Shown: positions 35,313 to 43,896 of the stretch, piece by piece
How positions within the stretch are numbered: the stretch's first letter is position 1
How the letters are laid out: every line of letters starts with the position of its first letter
DNA from: Jannaschia seohaensis
GTDB lineage: Bacteria; Pseudomonadota; Alphaproteobacteria; Rhodobacterales; Rhodobacteraceae
Reading direction: 5' to 3'
NCBI RefSeq assembly: GCF_900116765.1
Contig: NZ_UETC01000018.1
Location: forward strand, 1 to 47,131
Length of the DNA stretch: 47,131 nt
Position numbers and translations under genes: made by a program
The notes under the pieces: generated by a model
What the model was told of the DNA's origin: nothing
The model's database searches: none
What the model saw: the letters and a program-made list of their open reading frames with translations, nothing else

Positions 35313-37388
35313 CTAGTCGCCGAAGACCGGATGCAGCGATGAAGTCCCGTCCCAGTCGATCCGGACCAGCGACCGGGCAGAGCGACCCTCCGCGTCCACC
35401 ACCGACAACGTGACGAAGCCCCGGCCTGGCAGGGACACCTGCACCTCGCGCTCCCGCTCGGCGGAAGCAAGCGGGCGACCATCGGCGAGCCAGGTGAAAG
35501 GCGCTACACCGTCCCGGACCTTGAGAACCAGCGTTCCGACCGAGGCGAGGACCGCACCGTCCGGCGGAAAGGCTATTGATGGCGCGTCCGGGGCGGGACG
35601 GAACAGCGCATCGCGTCCGCGAAAGCGCTGAAGCGGCCGCGGCAGTTGCCCGGTGGCGGCGATCAACGTTCCCTGAGGCGGCGGCGGCAACCGGTCGAGC
35701 GCCGGCTTGAGGCGCGTGAAGGCCTCGAAAAGGACCGGAGCGGCGAGCGCTGCACCGAAAGCGCCGGGCACGGACGTCCCGTCGGGGCGCCCCATCCAGA
35801 CACCGATCACGTGGCGTCCGTCGAAACCGATGGCCCAGGCGTCGCGGTGCCCGTAGGAGGTGCCGGTCTTATAGGCGATCCGGTCAGCGGGCGCGCCCGC
35901 TGGCGGAGCGAGGCCGGCGAGGATGTCGCCGACCATCCAGGCGGCTTCGCGGCGCATCAGTTGCCGCCGTTCGACAGGGACAGCCCCCAACCGGTAGCGC
36001 AACTCGACCGCCGCGCCCTGCTCCGCCAGTCCGGCATAGAGTTGGGTCAGACCTTCGAGCGAGGTTCCGAGCCCTCCGAGCACCACGGCGAGGCCGGGAC
36101 GCCGGCCGGGTATCTCGACCGGGGCACCGGCCGCGCGCATGAAGGTCGTCAGGCGGTCGGGCGTGATGGCCTCGGCCAGTTCGACCGCCGGGATGTTGAG
36201 CGAGAGTTGCAGCGCGTCGCGCAGCGTGACGGTGCCCCGGAACCCGCCGTCGAAGTTTTGCGGCGCATAGGTACCGAAGGCGACGGGTCGATCCTCGATC
36301 AGCGTTTCCGGATGGGCAAGACCCAGATCGAAGGCGAGGCCATAGACGAAAGGCTTCAGCGTCGATCCGGGCGAACGGAGCGCGCGCGTCATGTCGAGAT
36401 ACCCGCCCCGTGGGCCATCGTGATAGCCGGCGGACCCGACCGAGGCCAGGACCTCGCCCGTCCGGTGGTCGGCGACGAGGATGGCGACCGACAGCCGGTC
36501 CCCCGCCTCGCGCGCCACCCGTGTGGCAAGACGCTCTAGCTTCCTCTGCGTCTCGGCGTCGATCGTCGTCCGTACCACGCGTTCGTCCGGCGTCTCGGCA
36601 ATGAGCCGGTCGGCCAGGTGCGGCGCCACGGTGGGAAAGGCCCGCCGCGTGGATGGGACCGGCTCGCGCATCGCGGCCGCGGCGGTGTCGGCGTCAAGCA
36701 CGCCCGCCTCGACCATGCGTGCCAGCACTCGGTCGCGGGCGGCGATAGCGGCGGCGCGGTTGCGGTCGGGGCGGCGGGTCTCGGGCGACTGCGGCAGCGC
36801 GATCAGAAGCGCCGCTTCGGCGGGCGTCAGGCGGCGCGGGTCCTTGCCGAACCAGGCCCGGCTTGCGGCGCGAAGACCCTCGATATTGCCGCCATAAGGC
36901 GCGCGTTCGAGGTAAATCGCGAGAATATCCCGCTTTGACAGGCGGCGCTCCAGAGCCAGCGCCAGCCGCGTTTGCCGCAGCTTGCCCTTCCAGGATCCCG
37001 TCGGCCCGTCCTCCAGGAGCCGCGCGACCTGCATCGTCAAGGTCGAGCCGCCAGAGACGACCCTCCCCTGCGTCACCGCCTGCCGGACGGCGCGCAAGAC
37101 CGCCAGCGGATCGACGCCGCGATGCTGCGCGAAGCGTTTGTCCTCATAGGCGACGAGCATCCGAAGGAATGCCGGGTCCGTCTCCTCCGGGGTCAGGGCC
37201 AGCCGCCAGCGCCCGTCATCGACCGTGTAGGCGCGAAGCAGGGTGCCGTCCCGCGCAAGCACCTCGGTCGAGGTCGCGATGGCCGTCGGCGGCAACGAGG
37301 TGTCATCCACCCACCGATCGAAGGCGTCATGCGCCACGCCGATGGCAAACAAAAGCGCGGCGGCGGCGAAGAACGGCCAAGCCCTCAT
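35313..37388 (-). CDS. pbpC: Penicillin-binding protein 1C
   Basis: This 691-residue bifunctional peptidoglycan synthase is anchored by one N-terminal membrane segment (WPFFAAAALLFAIGVA). The glycosyltransferase domain has VAYEDKRFAQHRGVDPLA with the catalytic Glu, GGSTLTMQVARLL and YLERAPYGGNIEGLRAAS. The transpeptidase domain has SPGSTLKPFVYGLA (SxxK), LSLNIPAVELAEA (SxN) and KTGTSYGHRDAWAIG (KTG). The last 100 residues form the C-terminal domain specific to PBP1C. Its ATG overlaps the alpha-2-macroglobulin stop by 4 bases, the usual yfhM-pbpC arrangement, where PBP1C repairs the wall after envelope damage. Confidence 0.95.
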   Translation of the reverse strand: MRAWPFFAAAALLFAIGVAHDAFDRWVDDTSLPPTAIATSTEVLARDGTLLRAYTVDDGRWRLALTPEETDPAFLRMLVAYEDKRFAQHRGVDPLAVLRAVRQAVTQGRVVSGGSTLTMQVARLLEDGPTGSWKGKLRQTRLALALERRLSKRDILAIYLERAPYGGNIEGLRAASRAWFGKDPRRLTPAEAALLIALPQSPETRRPDRNRAAAIAARDRVLARMVEAGVLDADTAAAAMREPVPSTRRAFPTVAPHLADRLIAETPDERVVRTTIDAETQRKLERLATRVAREAGDRLSVAILVADHRTGEVLASVGSAGYHDGPRGGYLDMTRALRSPGSTLKPFVYGLAFDLGLAHPETLIEDRPVAFGTYAPQNFDGGFRGTVTLRDALQLSLNIPAVELAEAITPDRLTTFMRAAGAPVEIPGRRPGLAVVLGGLGTSLEGLTQLYAGLAEQGAAVELRYRLGAVPVERRQLMRREAAWMVGDILAGLAPPAGAPADRIAYKTGTSYGHRDAWAIGFDGRHVIGVWMGRPDGTSVPGAFGAALAAPVLFEAFTRLKPALDRLPPPPQGTLIAATGQLPRPLQRFRGRDALFRPAPDAPSIAFPPDGAVLASVGTLVLKVRDGVAPFTWLADGRPLASAEREREVQVSLPGRGFVTLSVVDAEGRSARSLVRIDWDGTSSLHPVFGD

Positions 37389-40300
37389 TCGGTCACGGTC
37401 ACCGTGCCTGAATCGGTCCGCGCGCGGAACCGGGGCCGGTACATGTCGACCACGCTCGCGGCGGGCTGGTGAAACGTGCCCGGTGACACGGCGCGCACCA
37501 TGTAGGCGAGCTGGAACGCATCGGTAGAGCGCGTGTTCACGGCGGCGAGGAAGCGGTCGTCGAGGAACGCGGACGAGTCCGTCCCCACCGTATCGAGCCA
37601 GTCGAACGCGCCAATATCGCCCGCGCGCAGCAGGTTCGGGTTGTCGATCTCGAACCCGGCGGGCAGTGGGTCGTCCACCATAAGCCGCGCCCCGCCTTCG
37701 ACCACGGGACTGACCGTCAGGACCGTCACGAGCCGTGTGCCGACCGCCACGCCGTCGGGCGAGACCGGCGTACCGTCGAGCGTGTAATACGCCCGCTCGA
37801 TCCGGTAGCCCTCACCGCCCGCCGGCTCAGGCGTTTCGGGGATGCCGTAGGTGGTCAGCGTCAGCGTCGTCTCCTGCGCCGAACCGTTGGCGATGGTCTG
37901 CGGCGTGCTGATATCGTCGGCGGCGATGCGAACCACCGGGGTCGCCAGCGGCTGGCCGTCGCGTGTCACACTGTCCGATCCGCTGGCGCCGATCAGCGCG
38001 TGCGCAGCGAGAAGCGACCAGACCATTTCCTGGGTCGACAGCGCGGTCTCGCGCGGGCTTGCCACCTGGGCCGCGAGCAGATCGCGGTCCACGGCCGCGG
38101 ACCCGGCCTCGGCTGCGAGGGTCAGCACGCCGGCGGCATCGCGTAGATGCGTGCCATAGTCGTCGCGCCAGCCGACCTGCTCGGCCGTGTCTCTCGCGAC
38201 GGCGCGCGCGGCACGGGCGAACATCGCCTCCGCCCGCGTCGGATCGCCATAGGCGGCCAGCGCCGCGCCGAGCTGCGCCAGTGCCAGCGGAGACGAGAAC
38301 GCCCCGGCCTTCTGATCGGCGTAGTAGCGAAGATCGCCGATCACCGCCGCACCTTCGCGCGCCAACACGAGCAACGCATAGGCCAGGTCCGCACCGCCGC
38401 TGTCGAAGTCCGGCGCGTAGGCCACCTGATTCCTGAGGTTGTCGATGGCCGCGCGGAACGCGCTGTCCGGCACCTCGAAGCCTTGCGCCCGGGCCCGGCT
38501 GAGGAAGTCGGTGACATAGGCGTCAAGCCAGAAATCGCCCGACGACGGATACCAAAGCCCGAAGGATCCGTTCGAGGACTGGTTCTGAAGGACAGCCGTG
38601 ATGGCCTGCCCAACCCGGTCCCTGAGGCGGTCGCGCTCCACCAGGCCCATCGCCACCGCCACCTCGTCGAGATACAGCAGCGGCATCGCCCCCGACGTGA
38701 TCTGCTCGGTGCAGCCATAGGGATAGGTGTCGAGCGCATGCAGGAGGCCCGGCCCATCAAGATAGGCGAGCGGCCCGATGGCGAGGGTGGCCGTCCCCGT
38801 GCCACTGACGAGACCGGCGAAGACCTGCGCGTCGAGCACGAACGACGCCCCCGGCTCCAGCGTGAAGCGCGAGGTCCGCGCCACCTCGGGCTCGTTCGCC
38901 TCGACCGGGATACGCAGCGTCTTGGTCAGCGCCTTGCCGTCTGGCGTCCTCAGCATGACCTCGACCGTCGCAGGTCCGGTCGGGCCCGCGATCAGCGGCA
39001 CCGAGACGCGGGCCCTGCCCTGCTCCGCCAGTTCGACGATCTCCGGCACCGTGCCAACCGTCAGACCGGTGGCGGTCACCTCCAATGCGTTCGCGCCCGT
39101 CGGGCCAGTCGTGTGGGCGAAGTCCAGAAGAAGCCGCGATGTGTCGCCGGGCGCCAGAAAGCGCGGCGCCGAGGCCGTGACCACGACCGGGTCGCGCACC
39201 AGCACCCGCGTCTCCGCCTGTCCGACGCCGGTCGGCGACCAGGCGATGGCCATCAGTCGCACCGTGCCGTTGAAGGACGGCAGGTCGAACGCGGTCCGCG
39301 CATAGCCGTCCGCCCCGACCGTTAACGGGCCGGAGAAGGAAGCGACAAGCTCCTCGGTCGGCGGCGGGCTTTCCATCGACAGCTGCGCTATCCCGTCGCC
39401 GCCCGAGCGCACCTGCCCCGCGGTGCCGCTCGATCCGTCGATGAGCCGCCCGTAGACATCGCGCAACGCGACCCCCAGCCGCCGCTGCCCGAAATAATGT
39501 GCGGACGGATCCGGTGTCTCAAAGCCGGTCAGGCCAAGAATGCCCTCATCCACCGCCGCGATCGTGACCCACGCGATCTCGCCCGGCTCCACGCCTTTCA
39601 CCTTCACCGCGACCGGCAAGGGCCCGCGCGGCTCCGCCACCGCGGCGGCCTCGACCGCCACGGCCAGGCGATGCGCGCCGGGGTCGACCCCCGCATAGGC
39701 GAGGCCGAGCGCCCGCGCGGGTTGCCGCCCGGATGGCGCGTCCATGGGCCGGATCACCGATGCGGTGACGTATGCGCCCGCGCCCCATGCGTCAGTCACA
39801 TGAAGGTCGATCAGGTTCTCGCCCTCGCTCACCTCGACGGCCTTCATCGCGATCAGCCGGTCCGACAGCACCGTGATCAGCGCCTTGCCCTCGAAGCGGG
39901 GCACGATCCGAAGCCGCGCGGTGTCGCCCGGCTGATACTCCGTCGCGTCGAGCGACAACTCCAGCGTATCGGGCGAATCCACCGCGCTGGCGGAGGCGAA
40001 CCACCCCGCCGAGAACCCGACCGAGGACGTGGCGTAGGCGCCGTCAACAGTCTCGACCCGAAGCTCGTACTCGCCCCAGGTGACCGGGACCGAAAACTCG
40101 GCTGGCCCCCCGGACAGCGCCGCCTCGCCCTCGGCGACGCGGCTTCGCGTCGTGGTGGGCTCCCAGTTCCAGTTGCCGTCGATCTGATACCACTGGTACC
40201 GCGTCTCGACCCGGTTCACGACCCATCGGACGTTCATCGGGGCGGGCGCGAGGTCCGGGCCAAGCCCGATCAGCCGGAAGCCCGCGCTTCCGTTTTCGGC

Positions 40301-42817
40301 AAGCGTCCCGTCGAACATGGACCGGATGCCGATCACCGGCGCGTCAGGCGTCACCGCCCGCTTGATCGACCTCTCGACCGGACGTCCCGAGCCCTCGGAC
40401 AGCCGCACGAAGACCTCCGCCTCCAGCGGTCCCGTCGCCTCAGCCAAAACCGGCAGGGTCAGCGGGACGACCGCCCGCCCGTCCCGATCGGTGCGCGCCC
40501 CGGTCCGGATCGACGCGAAGGCCTGCGACACGGGCCGGTCGTGCCGGCCGAAGACGAAGCCGGGGAACGCCTCAAGCGTCCGGACATCGCTCAGCTTCAC
40601 CTCTCCCTCGATGGCAAGGTCCGCGCCCGGCGCGCCGAAGAGATACCGCGCGACGATCGTCAGGTCGGGCCTGTCCGTGGTGTGGATCGCGCCCTCCGGC
40701 AGGGCCAGATCGAAGTCGATCCGCTCGGGCAGGAAGTCCTCGACCAGCAGCCGCTGCGAGGCGAGTGCAGGCGCCTCGGGATCCGAGAAGAGGTCAAGCC
40801 GCCACGTGCCCCTCGGCGCCGACCCGGCGACCGGCAGAGCGAACACGTAACCGCCCGCGTTCTCGCTCTGCGCCAAGGTGCGCGAATACTCGACGCCGTC
40901 GGGGCGGACCAGCACGGCGCTCATGGGAAACCCGGACAGCGCCTCGGCCCGGCCGTCGCGCGCCAGGACCGTGACATGGATCGTCTCGCCCGCGCGGTAG
41001 ACGCCACGATCGGTGGCGACGAACACGTCGACGGGACCGGCGGCGGGATTGCCCTCGACCCCACGGTCGGAGAGGTCGAACTCGGGATCGGTGAGCGGAA
41101 GGAACGACTGATCGTCGCCCAGCGCGGCGGTCACCAATGCCGGCGCGAACCCGCCCGTGCCCCGCGCGAGGCCCGGATCGAACCGCACATGCCCCTCCGC
41201 GTCGCTCACCGCCGACGCCAGGATGGCGTTCGACCGCGACACCAGCTCCACGCGGACGCCCGCCGCCGGCGCGGCCGTGGCGAGTGAACGTGCAAAGACG
41301 TGCAGCCCGTCATTGCCGGAATAGGTGGCGAGACCGATATCCGACACGACGAACCACTGCATCGCGGCGGCGGTGTCCCAGTCCGGCTCCTCGCCGGGGA
41401 GTGAGGCCTGGAGCACGTAGACGCCCGGCGTCAGACCCTCGACGACCTCGCCGAGCGGCAGGCTGGTCGTCACATCGCGGTTCAAGGCGGTGGCAAGCGT
41501 GGCGGAGCCGGTCCAGACCTCCTCGGTCAGATCTTTTGCGAAGTTCGACAGCTGCCAGGCGCTCAAAGGCCGCCCGAAATAGTCGTTCCGGATCGCGCCG
41601 ACGAGGTTGCGGTCCGAGATCCGTAGCAATTTGAGATCGGCCTCGGGCGCATTGACCCCGACGATGGGCACCGCCACCTGCCCCGTCGCGGGCAGGATGT
41701 AGCCGCGTCCGGGAAAGCTCAGCTGCGGACTCCGGTCGCGGACATAAAGAACAACCTTGACCGGTTTTATCAACGTCTCGCCCGAGGCGGCGGCCAGTCC
41801 GGGACGGAAGGCGACGCTGTAGCGCCGGCCATGCTCCAGCCCCTCGACGCAGATCTGCCGACCCTCGGACGTGACGACGGGATCACCGCTCCGGTCGATG
41901 GTGACGAAGGGGGCATAATCCATCCCGCCGGGCCGCAAATCCTCGGAGAACGTGGCGCAGATGCGCGGGCTGGCGAGGTCGCTGTCGACCTGCGTGTCCA
42001 CGAGGCGGAAGCCGTACTTCCCGAGCGCCACATCCAGGGCATCGCCGACGTCCTGACGCGCCTCTATCGACTGCGCGAGCCGTAGCACCGGGATCATGTC
42101 GCGGCCCCGCCCGATCTTTTCCAATGCCTCCGACAGGACCAGAAGTGACCCGACCCGCTCGCCCGGCGAGCGGGCGCGGAGATAGCCCGCCGCCGCAGCG
42201 CTGATCGCGTCCCTGACGTCGTCGCGCCCGTGGTCGGATCCGGTCAGTTTCAGCCGAGCGAATTCGGTCCAGAGGGCGGACTCATCCGAAATCGTCAGCG
42301 CCGCACCCGTGTAGAGAACCGCGCTTTCGTGGTCGTTCGCGCCACGCGCCCGGCCCGCCGCCGCGACCAGTTCCTCGAGCGTCCATCCCCCCGTGCCGAA
42401 GTCCTCGCCGATATCCCGCGCGAACCCGCGCGCCGCGTCGAGAGTGTCGCCGCCGAGGAAGAGAAGATCCTCCGCCCGCTGACCGGCCAGTGTCACGAGC
42501 GCTGGATCGGCGATGAACACCTTGGCCGACGAGGCCCCGACAAAGGGCGAAGGCGCCGCAGCGACCGACTTCAGGAAGCAGGCGTTCGCCAAGTGGTTGT
42601 AGGTCAGTGCCCGGCACTGCAGGTCGGCGAGGCACGCCGCCCTGCAGCTGTCATACGAGACGTCGAAAAGCGACTGAAAATCGCCGCCGGGAAAGTCGGT
42701 GTCGCGCGAGACGGTCAGGCGCCGCTCTGGCAGCGGGTCATCCGGCACGTCGCCTTGCGCGAACGCAGCGGAGGTCAGAGACAAAGTGAAAAGGGCAAAA
42801 CGGACAAGGTAATTCAT
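37385..42817 (-). CDS. yfhM: Bacterial alpha-2-macroglobulin (YfhM-like) with N-terminal PAN/apple domain
   Basis: This 1810-residue secreted or periplasmic protease trap has a signal peptide ending near SAAFAQ. Next comes a cysteine-rich PAN/apple-like segment (DSCRAACLADLQCRALTYNH, about residues 50-90), then the macroglobulin domains. The thioester site YPYGCTEQ is intact, with Cys1369 and Gln1372, so it can form a covalent bond to an attacking protease. ATG 42817 is preferred over the longer open frame to 43030, whose extra residues belong to IS debris; GGAGG lies about 12 bases upstream. It is coupled to pbpC. Confidence 0.93.
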   Translation of the reverse strand: MNYLVRFALFTLSLTSAAFAQGDVPDDPLPERRLTVSRDTDFPGGDFQSLFDVSYDSCRAACLADLQCRALTYNHLANACFLKSVAAAPSPFVGASSAKVFIADPALVTLAGQRAEDLLFLGGDTLDAARGFARDIGEDFGTGGWTLEELVAAAGRARGANDHESAVLYTGAALTISDESALWTEFARLKLTGSDHGRDDVRDAISAAAAGYLRARSPGERVGSLLVLSEALEKIGRGRDMIPVLRLAQSIEARQDVGDALDVALGKYGFRLVDTQVDSDLASPRICATFSEDLRPGGMDYAPFVTIDRSGDPVVTSEGRQICVEGLEHGRRYSVAFRPGLAAASGETLIKPVKVVLYVRDRSPQLSFPGRGYILPATGQVAVPIVGVNAPEADLKLLRISDRNLVGAIRNDYFGRPLSAWQLSNFAKDLTEEVWTGSATLATALNRDVTTSLPLGEVVEGLTPGVYVLQASLPGEEPDWDTAAAMQWFVVSDIGLATYSGNDGLHVFARSLATAAPAAGVRVELVSRSNAILASAVSDAEGHVRFDPGLARGTGGFAPALVTAALGDDQSFLPLTDPEFDLSDRGVEGNPAAGPVDVFVATDRGVYRAGETIHVTVLARDGRAEALSGFPMSAVLVRPDGVEYSRTLAQSENAGGYVFALPVAGSAPRGTWRLDLFSDPEAPALASQRLLVEDFLPERIDFDLALPEGAIHTTDRPDLTIVARYLFGAPGADLAIEGEVKLSDVRTLEAFPGFVFGRHDRPVSQAFASIRTGARTDRDGRAVVPLTLPVLAEATGPLEAEVFVRLSEGSGRPVERSIKRAVTPDAPVIGIRSMFDGTLAENGSAGFRLIGLGPDLAPAPMNVRWVVNRVETRYQWYQIDGNWNWEPTTTRSRVAEGEAALSGGPAEFSVPVTWGEYELRVETVDGAYATSSVGFSAGWFASASAVDSPDTLELSLDATEYQPGDTARLRIVPRFEGKALITVLSDRLIAMKAVEVSEGENLIDLHVTDAWGAGAYVTASVIRPMDAPSGRQPARALGLAYAGVDPGAHRLAVAVEAAAVAEPRGPLPVAVKVKGVEPGEIAWVTIAAVDEGILGLTGFETPDPSAHYFGQRRLGVALRDVYGRLIDGSSGTAGQVRSGGDGIAQLSMESPPPTEELVASFSGPLTVGADGYARTAFDLPSFNGTVRLMAIAWSPTGVGQAETRVLVRDPVVVTASAPRFLAPGDTSRLLLDFAHTTGPTGANALEVTATGLTVGTVPEIVELAEQGRARVSVPLIAGPTGPATVEVMLRTPDGKALTKTLRIPVEANEPEVARTSRFTLEPGASFVLDAQVFAGLVSGTGTATLAIGPLAYLDGPGLLHALDTYPYGCTEQITSGAMPLLYLDEVAVAMGLVERDRLRDRVGQAITAVLQNQSSNGSFGLWYPSSGDFWLDAYVTDFLSRARAQGFEVPDSAFRAAIDNLRNQVAYAPDFDSGGADLAYALLVLAREGAAVIGDLRYYADQKAGAFSSPLALAQLGAALAAYGDPTRAEAMFARAARAVARDTAEQVGWRDDYGTHLRDAAGVLTLAAEAGSAAVDRDLLAAQVASPRETALSTQEMVWSLLAAHALIGASGSDSVTRDGQPLATPVVRIAADDISTPQTIANGSAQETTLTLTTYGIPETPEPAGGEGYRIERAYYTLDGTPVSPDGVAVGTRLVTVLTVSPVVEGGARLMVDDPLPAGFEIDNPNLLRAGDIGAFDWLDTVGTDSSAFLDDRFLAAVNTRSTDAFQLAYMVRAVSPGTFHQPAASVVDMYRPRFRARTDSGTVTVTE

Positions 42818-43002
42818 TTGATTACGCACCCTCCGAATTCCTATTCTTTGCATGCGAAAATTCAAAGAACAACGATTTCCGCATTGGTCTTGCCCTCTTA
42901 TAGGCTCCGGACTCATGACCAGGAACTGACGGCTGCGGAGAGAGCGACGTCCGCTCTGCGGTCGTCTGGTGTGGGGCGATCCGGCGACGATCCTTGCGCC
43001 TC

Positions 43003-43176
43003 CCGAACATCCGCTCGATCGCGTCCGCACACCGTTGCCAACGGTTGTAGACCGTTTTCCGAGGCCCGTAGGCGGCGGGCGCGTGACCCCATCGTCACCC
43101 GGACTTCAGCACGTGGACGATGCGGCCTGAGCCGCTCCATCCATGCTTCGCTCAACCAGATCAGAATCTCGGACAT
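43003..43176 (-). pseudogene. IS5-family transposase relic (copy 2)
   Basis: The minus strand begins MSEILIWLSEAWMERLRPH, like the relic at 32590-32760. It then loses the middle of the domain and resumes as AAYGPRKTVYNRWQRCADA in another frame. The outer edge up to about 43256 also matches copy 1 (CAGGCTGACGGCGCTGGACGG; copy 1 has CAGGCTGACGACGCTAAACGG). It is a deleted, inactive copy of the same element. Confidence 0.75.
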
Positions 43177-43252
43177 GGCCACCCTCCTGGATCGCGTCCG
43201 TGAGGCACAACCAGGCTGACGGCGCTGGACGGTTCATTGATCCGAGGCCTAG

Positions 43253-43391
43253 CTCAAGGAGGAGCGTGACTTTTCAAAGAAGGGCGGGAAGCGACATGAC
43301 CTTCGCTTTCGTCGCGGAGCATCGGCCTATCGGCCCGGTTCGCGGGAGGGGCGAGGTGCTGGGCGTCTCTCGGTCCGAGGTCTATGTCTGA
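43253..43391 (+). pseudogene. IS3-family OrfA end / OrfB start relic
   Basis: LKEERDFSKKGGKRHD is the end of an IS3-type OrfA, and in the overlapping frame from ATG 43296 TFAFVAEHRPIGPVRGRGEV followed by LGVSRSEVYV-stop is the start of OrfB. A TGA ends it after 31 codons, and the catalytic domain is not found. It abuts the IS5 relic with no gap, as if that element had inserted into it. Confidence 0.65.
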
Positions 43392-43896
43392 GCCACGCCC
43401 GACCTGACCGAGGCGACTGCGCGCCGCAGGCTGCAGCCGGGGTCATCTCCTGAACCCGGAATCGATCCCTCGGGCGGGCACACCCCGCGCCCTCCGACAC
43501 TTGAGATGCACGGGACAAGCCGCAGGATGGCTCGGGCGTAGATTCTGCATCAAGCGTATCGGATGCGGTGCGTGCCTCCGGTCGCGCTGCTTGGTGCGAA
43601 GCGGAGACGCGGATCTGCGCGTAGCGGCTCGGTCTTTTGGCTGCTGCTCCTACCTGAACGACGCCGGTATAGACGACGCGATCTGCGTCGACTGACGCGA
43701 GCCACAGGAAGACGCGCGATCATGCGAGACATCGGCTCGGTTGATCGCGGTCAATGTGGGAGCCGCTTACGCCCCCCATGCTAGAACCAATGCGCCAACC
43801 GGGAAGATGCGCGTGCGGCCCGATGCCGGTCCATCCGGCGCGAAGGCTTCGGCCGGTCTGACGCTGCTCTGGCGAAACCGACGGTGGGAGGCCGCG

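Larger units (their letters stand above)
42818..43896. other. IS-debris region between the alpha-2-macroglobulin and clostripain-family genes
   Basis: This 1.1-kb divergent intergenic region holds an IS5 relic (43003-43256) joined directly to an IS3 relic (43253-43391), then about 500 bases with no recognisable gene. The promoters of both flanking genes must lie at its two ends. Segment 42818-42900 is less GC-rich and suits the alpha-2-macroglobulin promoter. Confidence 0.5.

Noticed and set aside
35058-35342. 94-codon + frame overlapping the end of pbpC
   Set aside because: It overlaps the IS3 relic and the pbpC 3' end, has no ribosome site and matches no family I recognise.
42818-43030. 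71-codon extension of the alpha-2-macroglobulin gene
   Set aside because: The extra residues are Arg/Ser-rich IS-flank sequence; the signal peptide starts at ATG 42817.
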